From Algoriphagus terrigena DSM 22685 (lineage in GTDB: Bacteria; Bacteroidota; Bacteroidia; Cytophagales; Cyclobacteriaceae), in assembly GCF_000429445.1 (NCBI RefSeq), contig NZ_AUBW01000003.1, positions 372,001 to 436,000 of the forward strand: a DNA stretch of 64,000 nucleotides, given 5' to 3'. The first letter of the stretch is position 1. Each line of letters begins with the position of its first letter. Under the pieces are notes generated by a model. It did no database searches, had not been told where the DNA came from, and saw only the letters and a program-made list of their open reading frames with translations. Shown piece after piece: positions 34,259 to 41,936 of the stretch. The position numbers and the translations under genes were made by a program.

Positions 34259-35467
34259 TTAGAGTGATTCAGGATTGATGCTTTTATATACAATGGTTTT
34301 GCCGGTCGAGAAGTGGCTGGAATAGGTGATATGGATGATGCCTTTGGAGTCCTGTATGAGCGAAGGGTAGGAGAAGCTCCCCTTTTTGGCGGCGTCATTT
34401 TCCAGATAGAGCGGCTTGTCCGGCCAGGTCATTCCCTCGTCGTCGGAGACCCAAAGAGCAAGCTGGTAGCGGCCGTCGTGGATGTCATTGCCGACCAAGA
34501 TCCATCTGCCGTCTGCAAGCTTGAGCAACTCGACGCTGGCCGTGTTTGGGAGCGTAGTCTTAGTCGCTGCTGACCAGGATTGTCCCTGATCTTTGGAGAT
34601 GCTCTGTTGGATGAAGGTCGGTCCGTCGCCCGAATCTCTCGCCAGGGCGACGATATCGCCGTTTTTGCGCTGTGCCAAAGCAGGCTGAATCGGGCCTCTC
34701 CCTACCAAAGGAAGGCTTGGTTTCCAGGTTTCTCCAGAGTCTTCCGAGATCGCCATCAGAGATAGGTTGAAGCCGTCAGAGTAAAGTGGCAGGATGATCT
34801 TTTCTCCCAAAACCAAGGGCTTGATCCGCGTCATCCATCCGATGCTTCGGTACTTGGAGTTTTTGGCTGCCTCGATCGTGAGCTTGTCGTAGTCCGGCGC
34901 ATAGGCAGACCAGCCGTGATGCGTGTCGGGAAGTTCTTTGAGTCTTGCCTGCACTTCCGTGAGGAATTCTTCTCCCGGCTGCAGTAAGATATTGTCTTGC
35001 CAGTTCCAGATTGGTGCACCGGCTTGATCGTAATTTTTGCTTTTGCGGGTTCTTAGGATCGAATGCTCCCATTGATTGCCAATCACTGCGATCCAGACGA
35101 GCGTAAGTTCGTTGTCGGAATTGAGGAAAAGCACCGGATTGCAATCAGGAATGCCCGGGGTGTCTGCCATCAGAAACGGAGTCGACCACGTCGTGGCGGA
35201 TTTTGCTTTTCTCGAGCCCATGATTCTGACATCGTTTGCGGTTCTTTCACCAGAACCTTGAAACCATGTTGCGAGCAAGTCTCCGTTGGGCAAGGCCACG
35301 ATACTGCTGCCGTGAGTGTGCTCCGACTGAGGCGGGAAAATCTCCATGGCGGACTTGGTATTAATATTGGATTGGGCGAGGAGATTTTCTGTGCAAAGCA
35401 GTAAAATCAGCGCCGCAATGCATAGAATGAATGGTGTTTTCAATTTCATTTTTAGAATATTATTCAA
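34259..35467 (-). CDS. Secreted BNR/Asp-box six-bladed propeller protein (sialidase-like), first type
   Basis: 402 residues with a signal peptide (FILCIAALILLLCTENLLAQ). Three Asp-boxes are visible: SEDSGETWKPS, SKDQGQSWSAA and SDDEGMTWPDK. The N-terminus (THGSSIVALPNGDLLATWFQGSGERTA) lacks the FRIP/YRIP arginine motif of true exo-alpha-sialidases, so the sialidase label should be read as fold only. Other catalytic possibilities include lyases of acidic polysaccharides. Second gene of a three-gene operon with another BNR protein and the propeller/toroid protein. Confidence 0.85.
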   Translation of the reverse strand: MNNILKMKLKTPFILCIAALILLLCTENLLAQSNINTKSAMEIFPPQSEHTHGSSIVALPNGDLLATWFQGSGERTANDVRIMGSRKAKSATTWSTPFLMADTPGIPDCNPVLFLNSDNELTLVWIAVIGNQWEHSILRTRKSKNYDQAGAPIWNWQDNILLQPGEEFLTEVQARLKELPDTHHGWSAYAPDYDKLTIEAAKNSKYRSIGWMTRIKPLVLGEKIILPLYSDGFNLSLMAISEDSGETWKPSLPLVGRGPIQPALAQRKNGDIVALARDSGDGPTFIQQSISKDQGQSWSAATKTTLPNTASVELLKLADGRWILVGNDIHDGRYQLALWVSDDEGMTWPDKPLYLENDAAKKGSFSYPSLIQDSKGIIHITYSSHFSTGKTIVYKSINPESL

Positions 35468-35553
35468 GAAGAATCCCTTGCCCTTTTCAAAAAGGGGGAG
35501 TTTTGGGGTGAACGTCGACCCTTTGTGAGGGCTAGAGATCTTGGCGATATCTA

Positions 35554-36672
35554 TTAGTTAGCAGCTTCGAGTCCTTCGACCTTGAATTTCCAAAACGCTA
35601 CTTTCTTTCTGTTCCAAGTGTAGGTCATAACGAGGTCTTCGCCGTCAAGTGTGATACTGGGATAGGAGAATTCCGTCTCTGGATCTTCGCCCTTTTCGAT
35701 GATTTGGTCGATAGCCCAGGTTTTACCATTGTCCAGTGAGATGGCCAGATTGATTGGATTTCGGTCGCCCCAGTTTTCACCGACCGGATTGTAGATGAGT
35801 GCAATTTTTTCTCCGCCAAGATGCGCGACATCTATTCCGCTATTGTTGTTTGGCAGGTCGGTCAGATAGATCGGCGACCAGGTTTTTCCATAGTCTTTTG
35901 AGTCCGTACGAGCGATTTCCCCCCCGGAAGTTCTGAGGAGTGCGTGGACGTTGCCGGGAGAGGATTCCCAAACGGTAGGCTGGATGACACCCTCTTCAGG
36001 GACGAGTGTTCTGTCCAATTCTATAAAAGGCGTGGCTTCCCAGGTTTTTCCGCCGTCAGTACTTCTGTCCATAAATGCGTTCCACACTTTGTTTTTCTCA
36101 TTGGAAGCAGGCGCGAGCCACGTGCCGTCTGAAAGTACGATGTTGTGATTTCGGACAGGGCCTCTTCCTCCTTTGTCACCCGGTACCAGTTCCACAGGCG
36201 CTGTCCATGTTTTCCCTTTGTCTTCGGAGGTTTGAACCCAAGTTTCCCAGTCGTCAATCTCTTTGCCTACTTTGAAATAGAGGTAGATCTTTCCGTCAGG
36301 AGCATTGAAGAGAACCGGGTTCCAGTGAGGATCATTTCGGATTTTGGCCACTTTCTGTGGGACTTCCCAGGTAGTGCCGTTGCCTCTTGACATCCAAATG
36401 CTGACGTCATCGTGTTTTTCGTAGGAGCCGCCAAACCAAGCCACGAGGTATTCATTTGGGGCGACTGTGATCACGGTCGAGGCATGACCCTGAGCAAATT
36501 CGGGATGACTGTCAAAGATCTTGCTGGAGCTGACCTCGACAAGCCGCAAGGAATCTGCCGGAGCGTCCGCAACCACTTCGGTGTTGGAAGAATTGGCACA
36601 TCTGACAAAAAGTAGGGTGAGGGCGAGGATGCAGCAGGAAAGGCTGAGCATCCGAAAGTGGTAATAGGTCAT
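35554..36672 (-). CDS. BNR/Asp-box propeller lipoprotein (sialidase-like), second type
   Basis: 372 residues. A lipoprotein signal ends LLFVRC, so the protein is probably surface- or membrane-anchored. Four Asp-boxes: SEDKGKTWTAP, STDGGKTWEATP, SKDYGKTWSPI and SLDNGKTWAID. The N-terminal GHASTVITVAPNEYLVAWFGGSYEKHDD again has no FRIP motif. A GGRGPVRNHNIVLSDGTWLAP stretch and the WNPVLFNAPDGKIYL blade are typical of the BNR_2 family of putative glycan-active enzymes. First gene of the operon; the divergent MFS transporter starts 160 bp away. Confidence 0.85.
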   Translation of the reverse strand: MTYYHFRMLSLSCCILALTLLFVRCANSSNTEVVADAPADSLRLVEVSSSKIFDSHPEFAQGHASTVITVAPNEYLVAWFGGSYEKHDDVSIWMSRGNGTTWEVPQKVAKIRNDPHWNPVLFNAPDGKIYLYFKVGKEIDDWETWVQTSEDKGKTWTAPVELVPGDKGGRGPVRNHNIVLSDGTWLAPASNEKNKVWNAFMDRSTDGGKTWEATPFIELDRTLVPEEGVIQPTVWESSPGNVHALLRTSGGEIARTDSKDYGKTWSPIYLTDLPNNNSGIDVAHLGGEKIALIYNPVGENWGDRNPINLAISLDNGKTWAIDQIIEKGEDPETEFSYPSITLDGEDLVMTYTWNRKKVAFWKFKVEGLEAAN

Positions 36673-36832
36673 TCGTTTCTGTGATTTGGTTTAAATACTA
36701 GCGTGTGTTCAATTAGGACTAATCCGCTCAAATAAAAATAGGTTTTGGGAAGAAAAATAATCCTCTTTGAGCGTGAATAATTAATATAATCAATCCAATA
36801 TTGGGCATCCGAAAATTGGACTTTCCTCCGCG

Positions 36833-38083
36833 ATGAATAAAAGAACTTCTCTTCTCCTGCTGATTTTCCTGATATTTTTCGTGATCTCCCTGATGTCAAA
36901 TATCCTGGGGCCGATCATACCCGATATTATCAACAGCTTTTCTCTGAGCCTTTCTCTGGCGGGATTTCTTCCTTTTTGTTTTTTCGTTGCTTATGGGGTG
37001 ATGTCTCTGCCTTCAGGACTATTGGTCGAGCGGTACCGTGAAAAGCCGGTTCTGCTTACTGCATTTGCCTTGGCGACGTTGGGAGCTTTGGTTTTTGCTT
37101 TCAACCCGCAGTTTAGCTTTGCATTGATCTCGCTGTTTGTCATCGGATTGGGTATGGCAATGCTTCAGGTGGTGATCAATCCGCTACTGAGAGTAGTTGG
37201 GGGCGAGGAGAATTTTGCCTTCAATTCGGTGCTTGGTCAATTGGCTTTTGGAGCGGCGTCGTTTCTCAGCCCCTGGCTCTACAGCTATTTGGTGCAAAAC
37301 CTTCACACAGGCAACGACGCGTTCTATTTTCAGTTTTTAGAAAAGATGGTTCCCGCTGACCTTTCTTGGGTTTCGGTGTATTACCTCTTTGCCTTGCTTG
37401 CGGTGCTGATGTTTTTACTGATCAGCCGAGTTTCATTTCCTAAGGTCGAACTCAAGGAAGATGAAAAAGTAGATTTAGGCAGTTCTCTTAAAGCGCTAAT
37501 GGGCCAAAGGAAAGTTTGGCTGTTTTTCATCGGTGTTTTTTGCTACGTGGGCTCTGAGCAGGGGATCGCCAACTGGGTGAGTAAATTTCTGCAAGAATAC
37601 CATGGGGCAGATCCTGCGACGACTGGAGCACAGGTGATTTCCTACTTTTGGGGATTGCTGACTGTGGGCTGCCTGTTGGGGCTGCTGTTGCTTAAGTTGA
37701 TGGATGCAAAGCATGTGCTGATGTTATTTACCCTTGGAGCTATCGCAGCGCTGATTGTCGGATTGACCGCCGAGGGCACGTTGGTGCTGGTTGCTTTTGC
37801 CTTGACGGGGTTCTTTCTGTCGGTGATGTGGTCTATTATCATCTCGCTTTCACTAAATTCGGTAGCGATCGCACACGGTACGTTTGCAGGATTGCTCTGC
37901 TCGGGCATCATCGGCGGGGCGGTGGTTCCCTTGCTGATCGGAGCGCTGGCGGACGGCATTGGGCTTAGGGCCGCGATGTTTTTCCTGCTGATTCCGCTGG
38001 GGTATATTTTCGCTATCGGCATCTGGGCCAAACCGCTGGTGTCCAATGCCCGCGTCAAGTCTCTGAAAGAACTTTTCTCCTGA
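36833..38083 (+). CDS. MFS transporter (FucP/carbohydrate-like)
   Basis: 416 residues, twelve membrane helices. The N-terminal NILGPIIPDIINSFSLSLSLAGFLPFCFFVAYGVMSLP and LLVERYREKP after helix 2 resemble the FHS/FucP branch of sugar-proton symporters. Helix 7-8 region GQRKVWLFFIGVFCYVGSEQGIANWVSKFL is typical. It probably imports the monosaccharide released by the divergently encoded BNR enzymes. It precedes the XylR-like regulator by 6 bp, forming a transporter-regulator operon. Solute identity is not decided by sequence. Confidence 0.85.
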   Translation: MNKRTSLLLLIFLIFFVISLMSNILGPIIPDIINSFSLSLSLAGFLPFCFFVAYGVMSLPSGLLVERYREKPVLLTAFALATLGALVFAFNPQFSFALISLFVIGLGMAMLQVVINPLLRVVGGEENFAFNSVLGQLAFGAASFLSPWLYSYLVQNLHTGNDAFYFQFLEKMVPADLSWVSVYYLFALLAVLMFLLISRVSFPKVELKEDEKVDLGSSLKALMGQRKVWLFFIGVFCYVGSEQGIANWVSKFLQEYHGADPATTGAQVISYFWGLLTVGCLLGLLLLKLMDAKHVLMLFTLGAIAALIVGLTAEGTLVLVAFALTGFFLSVMWSIIISLSLNSVAIAHGTFAGLLCSGIIGGAVVPLLIGALADGIGLRAAMFFLLIPLGYIFAIGIWAKPLVSNARVKSLKELFS

Positions 38084-38089
38084 ACGGCC

Positions 38090-39268
38090 ATGTATAAAGT
38101 CATCCTGCTACTTGACTTTGGCGAGGAGTACAGCAAGGCTCTATTGAAGGGGATCAGTAAATACTCCTCGGAAAACGGCAACTGGAGTTTTTGCCGTATG
38201 CCGCTCTATTACCGGGAGACAATGGGGGTGAAGGGCATCGTCGAATGGGCAAAGGAATGGAAAGCGCACGGGATCATCGGTCAGCTGTACAACGAGATGG
38301 AGACGGAGTTTTACGAATCACCGTTCCCGGTGATTGCGCAGGACTTCAAGGAGCGCTTCAAAAAGCTGCCAAACATCACGGGACTCTATCACCAGACCGG
38401 TAAGATGGGGGCGGAGTATTTTCTGAAAAGAGGCTACCAAAACTTTGCCTTCTACGGCTTCAATAATATCGTATGGTCGAGGGAACGCGCGGAGGGATTT
38501 GAAACTGCTGTGAGCAAGGCTGGATTTCAGGTGAATTACTTTGAGCACAAAAAAGCCAGGTCGACAGACATCTGGTATTACAAAAGTAAGTCACTGGCCA
38601 AGTGGCTAAAAAGTCTTCCCAAGCCGGTCGCATTGATGGCCTGCGATGATAATCAGGGAGTGCACATCACTGAGACCTGCAAGCACAACCAAATCCGGGT
38701 GCCTCAAGAAGTGTCGGTATTGGGGGTGGACAATGATGTGATGCTCTGTGAGCTGTCTGATCCGCCGCTCTCCAGCGTCGAGCTGGATATTGAAAAAGGC
38801 GGATACGATGCCGCCCGGGCATTGGATCTGATGATTCAGGGCCGGGTGAAGTTTTACCGGGATATTCCCGTGCCACCGCTGAAAGTCATCACCCGGACTT
38901 CGACAAACATCTTTGCTTCTACGGACGATCACGTCGCACAAGCGCTCGATTTTATCCATCGAAATATCGAGACCAATCTACAGGTGGCTGATATTGTGAA
39001 GGAGGTCCCAATGTCGCGAAGATCCTTGGAAAAACGGTTTTTGGAAGTCACAGGCATGCCGGTTTATAAATACATCTCCAACCTGAGAATTGAGAAGATG
39101 GCGGAGAAATTGATCAGCACCGATCAGACAATTTTTGAAATAGCCCTGGATATGGGGCTTCAGGATAGTAAAAATATTGCGCGGCAGTTTCGGCAAGTGA
39201 TGGGGCACACGCCGGTGGATTATAGAAAACTGTTTGCAAACAAGAAAAGCGGGATAACTACTAAATAA
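38090..39268 (+). CDS. XylR-like regulator: LacI-type sensor domain plus AraC HTH
   Basis: 392 residues. The N-terminal about 275 residues form a type I periplasmic-binding-like sensor: VILLLDFGEEYSKALLKGISKYS, HGIIGQLYN, TGKMGAEYFLKRGYQNFAFYG and VALMACDDNQGVHITE. The C-terminus has two AraC helix-turn-helix units: NLQVADIVKEVPMSRRSLEKRF and TIFEIALDMGLQDSKNIARQFRQVMGHTPVDYRK. E. coli XylR has the same fusion. It should sense a sugar and activate the MFS gene and the divergent BNR operon. Confidence 0.92.
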   Translation: MYKVILLLDFGEEYSKALLKGISKYSSENGNWSFCRMPLYYRETMGVKGIVEWAKEWKAHGIIGQLYNEMETEFYESPFPVIAQDFKERFKKLPNITGLYHQTGKMGAEYFLKRGYQNFAFYGFNNIVWSRERAEGFETAVSKAGFQVNYFEHKKARSTDIWYYKSKSLAKWLKSLPKPVALMACDDNQGVHITETCKHNQIRVPQEVSVLGVDNDVMLCELSDPPLSSVELDIEKGGYDAARALDLMIQGRVKFYRDIPVPPLKVITRTSTNIFASTDDHVAQALDFIHRNIETNLQVADIVKEVPMSRRSLEKRFLEVTGMPVYKYISNLRIEKMAEKLISTDQTIFEIALDMGLQDSKNIARQFRQVMGHTPVDYRKLFANKKSGITTK

Positions 39269-39505
39269 GGTGGACACACCCGGCGAACCACAGGAGGGAT
39301 TTTTATGAACCGGATCACGTGAGATCTGAATGGAAATCATCCGATGTCACAGGGTTTTAATTTACCCGCTCTATGACATGGCAAGAGTGTTTGCCAGGAG
39401 GATTTCGCAGGGTAAACATCCCATGACTGCGGACAAGATCCAAGTTCAAATTTCTGGATGCGGATGGGTTTCAAATGCAATCATGTGGTTTTTATGTAAT
39501 GATTT
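39269..39505. other. Noncoding stretch after the XylR-like gene
   Basis: No credible gene. A frame on the + strand (39330-39587) is cysteine/phenylalanine-rich and has no family look. No terminator for the XylR-like gene was found by eye. Confidence 0.4.
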
Positions 39506-39754
39506 TTGCATTTGGAAATATTTTTTTTGGCTTTTGTTTCAGGTGGTTTTTCTTGCAATATCGTGCTTCCAATCCTTTCTGGGATAGTACTTGGATTGGG
39601 ATTTTTTACTGGAAAAAATTACTCTGAAATACATGAAAAAAGAGTGAGGAGTGCTCATAGAGTTTTGGAAATCAGGCCTTTGATTTCTTCTCAGAAAGTA
39701 AAATTGAAAGTCGATAAGCAGACCGTGGACTCAGGAAGTATGAGTTTGAATTAG
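39506..39754 (+). CDS. Possible small membrane protein
   Basis: 82 residues from ATG 39506. Two hydrophobic stretches (IFFLAFVSGGF and IVLPILSGIVLGLGFFTG) are followed by a charged tail (KNYSEIHEKRVRSAHRVL … KVDKQTVDSG). A strong terminator begins 24 bp after its stop, which is why it may be real. AT-rich. No family recognised, and the upstream region gives no clear promoter. Confidence 0.35.
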   Translation: MHLEIFFLAFVSGGFSCNIVLPILSGIVLGLGFFTGKNYSEIHEKRVRSAHRVLEIRPLISSQKVKLKVDKQTVDSGSMSLN

Positions 39755-39777
39755 TGATGAGCGCTTTCCATATGAAT

Positions 39778-39807
39778 AAAAAGAGCCCAAAAAATGGGCT
39801 CTTTTTT
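39778..39807 (+). terminator. Strong terminator upstream of the glycan-initiation operon
   Basis: Stem AAAAAGAGCCCA (39778-39789) with TGGGCTCTTTTTT (39795-39807), loop of A's. T-tract on the + strand. Confidence 0.88.
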
Positions 39808-39830
39808 CATTTGCACCTATTGGGGTTTGG

Positions 39831-39861
39831 TTTGGTTTTTGTCTTTAATGTATTAAGTTTA
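39831..39861 (+). promoter_or_regulatory. Bacteroidota-type promoter of the aminotransferase operon
   Basis: TTTG (39831-39834), 19-nt spacer, TAAGTTTA (39854-39861), seven of eight to TAnnTTTG. It lies just after the terminator and 29 nt before the ATG at 39891. Confidence 0.5.
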
Positions 39862-39890
39862 TCCGAGTCTTCCATTCACCCTCGATTTAA

Positions 39891-41027
39891 ATGGCTTATA
39901 CCCTACCGCTTTCGTTTCCGGTTTTTGATGGGAATGAGGCGCATTACTTAAAACAGGCGATTGGTTCCGGACAGTTGGCTACAAATGGTGAATTCATAGA
40001 TAGATTTGAAAAGAAACTCTGTCGAAAAATGAAGTCCCACCAGGCTGTGGCTTTGAATTCAGGAACTTCGGCGCTGCACCTTGCGCTTATCTTACTGGGC
40101 GTGGGGCATGGAGACGAAGTAATCTGCCAGTCTTTTACTTTCTGCGCTTCTGCCAATCCAATCGTCTATTTGGGAGGAACCCCCGTGTTCGTGGACAGTG
40201 AGGCTGATACATGGAATATGTCTCCGGAATTGTTGGAGGATGCTGTATTAAGCCGGATTTCACTTGGCAAGAAACCAAAAGCGATCATCGTCGTGCATCT
40301 CTTTGGCATGCCAGCCAAGATGAAAGAAATCATGGAAATATCCGTGAAGTACAATATTCCGGTGTTGGAGGATGCTGCAGAAGCTGTGGGAAGCATGTAT
40401 AGAGGAGAGAGTTGCGGTTCTTTTGGGAAGATTGGGGTTTTTTCCTTCAACGGGAACAAAATTATTTCTACAGGTGGAGGCGGAGCATTGATTTCTAACG
40501 AAGTAAGTGTCATCGAAAAAGCCAAATACCTGTCCTCACAAGCTAGGGAAGATCTGCCGTATTATCAGCATCTGGAAATAGGCTACAACTACAGGATGAA
40601 CAACATGGCTGCTGCGGTGGGACTTGCCCAATTGGAAAAGCTACATGACTGTATTTCAAAACGAAGAGCCGTCAACGCCCGGTATAGAGATCTTTTCGAG
40701 GATCTTCCCGGAATAGAATTTCAGCCTGAATTGGAAGAATCCACTCCAAACTATTGGTTGAGCGCGATTTTGATTAACGGGGAGAAGACAGGTTTCTCCA
40801 ATGATCGACTTCGAATTATGCTTTTCAAGGCTGGTATAGAATCAAGATTTTTATGGAAGCCTTTACATCTCCAGCCGGTTTTTCGCGGCGCGCCATTTTA
40901 TGGAGGGCAGGTAGCTGAGAAGTTGTTTTTAAAAGGGCTATGTCTGCCAAGTTCCGAAAATCTCAGTTTGGAAGGTCAAAAGAAAATAACTGACATCATC
41001 GAGCGGGAACTTAGTAAAATTAGCTAG
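39891..41027 (+). CDS. DegT/DnrJ/EryC1/StrS aminotransferase (PglE-like)
   Basis: 378 residues. A PLP-dependent sugar aminotransferase: ALNSGTSALHLALILLG (PLP phosphate), FTFCASANPIVYLGGTPVFVD, EDAAEAVGSMYRG (Asp to pyridine N), and the catalytic lysine in FSFNGNKIISTGGGG. PglE-type enzymes add an amino group to UDP-4-keto-6-deoxy-GlcNAc. The next gene starts one base after its stop codon, and the matching 4,6-dehydratase lies 0.9 kb downstream, which supports a UDP-4-amino-sugar pathway. Confidence 0.92.
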   Translation: MAYTLPLSFPVFDGNEAHYLKQAIGSGQLATNGEFIDRFEKKLCRKMKSHQAVALNSGTSALHLALILLGVGHGDEVICQSFTFCASANPIVYLGGTPVFVDSEADTWNMSPELLEDAVLSRISLGKKPKAIIVVHLFGMPAKMKEIMEISVKYNIPVLEDAAEAVGSMYRGESCGSFGKIGVFSFNGNKIISTGGGGALISNEVSVIEKAKYLSSQAREDLPYYQHLEIGYNYRMNNMAAAVGLAQLEKLHDCISKRRAVNARYRDLFEDLPGIEFQPELEESTPNYWLSAILINGEKTGFSNDRLRIMLFKAGIESRFLWKPLHLQPVFRGAPFYGGQVAEKLFLKGLCLPSSENLSLEGQKKITDIIERELSKIS

Positions 41028-41028
41028 T

Positions 41029-41652
41029 GTGAGTTATCCTGATTCCGGGAAAAGAGCGCTCGACCTCGTTCTTGCCACGCTAATGTTTATTGGGTTGTTT
41101 CCTGTTTTTTTGTTCTTGTTTCTTCTCTTAGCTGTTTATTTCAAGGGGAGGCCCTTTTTTGCGCAGGAGCGCCCCGGAAAAAATGGCAAACGATTTTGGA
41201 TCTTGAAATTTAAGACCATGACAGATGCCGTGGACGAAAACGGCAATTTGCTAGCCGATGACAAGAGATTAACCTCTTTGGGTAAGATTGTCAGAAAGAC
41301 CTCGCTGGACGAAATTCCCCAACTCTTCAATGTACTGCGGGGAGATATGAGTTTGGTTGGGCCGCGGCCACTTTTACCGGAATATTTGCCGCTGTATAAT
41401 GAGCGGCAGGCTCGGAGACACGCCGTGAAACCCGGTGTAACGGGATGGGCCCAGATCAATGGAAGGAACGCGATTAGTTGGGAGCAAAAATTTGACTTTG
41501 ATGTTTGGTATGTCGATCACCTGTCGTTTGGGTTAGACCTGAAGATACTGCTGGAGACGCTGTGGAATGTGATTCGGGGAAAAGGAGTAAGCCAGCAGGG
41601 GCATGTGACGGTTGGACGTTTTACCGGAAGAATTGCTGACAACGGCTCTTGA
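41029..41652 (+). CDS. Initiating sugar-phosphate transferase (PglC/WcaJ-like)
   Basis: 207 residues from GTG 41029, immediately after the aminotransferase stop. A single N-terminal hydrophobic re-entrant segment (LVLATLMFIGLFPVFLFLFLLL) is followed by PFFAQERPGKNGKRFWILKFKTM and by the catalytic Asp-Glu in TSLDEIPQLFNVLRGDMSLVGPRP, then TGWAQINGRNA. It transfers phospho-sugar from a UDP-sugar to undecaprenyl phosphate. The compact monotopic form (no extra N-terminal membrane region) matches PglC. Confidence 0.94.
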   Translation: MSYPDSGKRALDLVLATLMFIGLFPVFLFLFLLLAVYFKGRPFFAQERPGKNGKRFWILKFKTMTDAVDENGNLLADDKRLTSLGKIVRKTSLDEIPQLFNVLRGDMSLVGPRPLLPEYLPLYNERQARRHAVKPGVTGWAQINGRNAISWEQKFDFDVWYVDHLSFGLDLKILLETLWNVIRGKGVSQQGHVTVGRFTGRIADNGS

Positions 41653-41842
41653 TTAATTGTCATGCCTGACTTTTTTCGATTAGACAACTCAGCTGAATCT
41701 TTCAGATTCCAAGTCAGATATATTTAATGCACCTAATTTTACCTTTTTTGATGTTTGACTTATTTAAGTCGCTTTTTAAATTAGTTAATTTGGATTTTGT
41801 AAATTGGTGTACCAAAGTTCAAATTTCAGTAATAACTGAAAG

Positions 41843-41873
41843 TTGAAGAAAATTAAAAAATCTGTTTACTTTG
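41843..41873 (+). promoter_or_regulatory. Candidate promoter of the 4,6-dehydratase gene
   Basis: TTG (41843-41845), 20-nt spacer, TTACTTTG (41866-41873), seven of eight to the -7 consensus. It sits in a very AT-rich 284-bp gap, so the dehydratase gene can be transcribed separately. Confidence 0.35.
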
Positions 41874-41936
41874 TATCTTGAAGATAAATTAATAGTGGAC
41901 CCCATCAGTTTTTGACTATTTGAAAATATTTCTACT

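Noticed and set aside
39330..39587. 85-codon + strand frame after the XylR-like gene
   Set aside because: Odd composition (many Cys, Phe, Trp) and overlap with a better small ORF in another frame.
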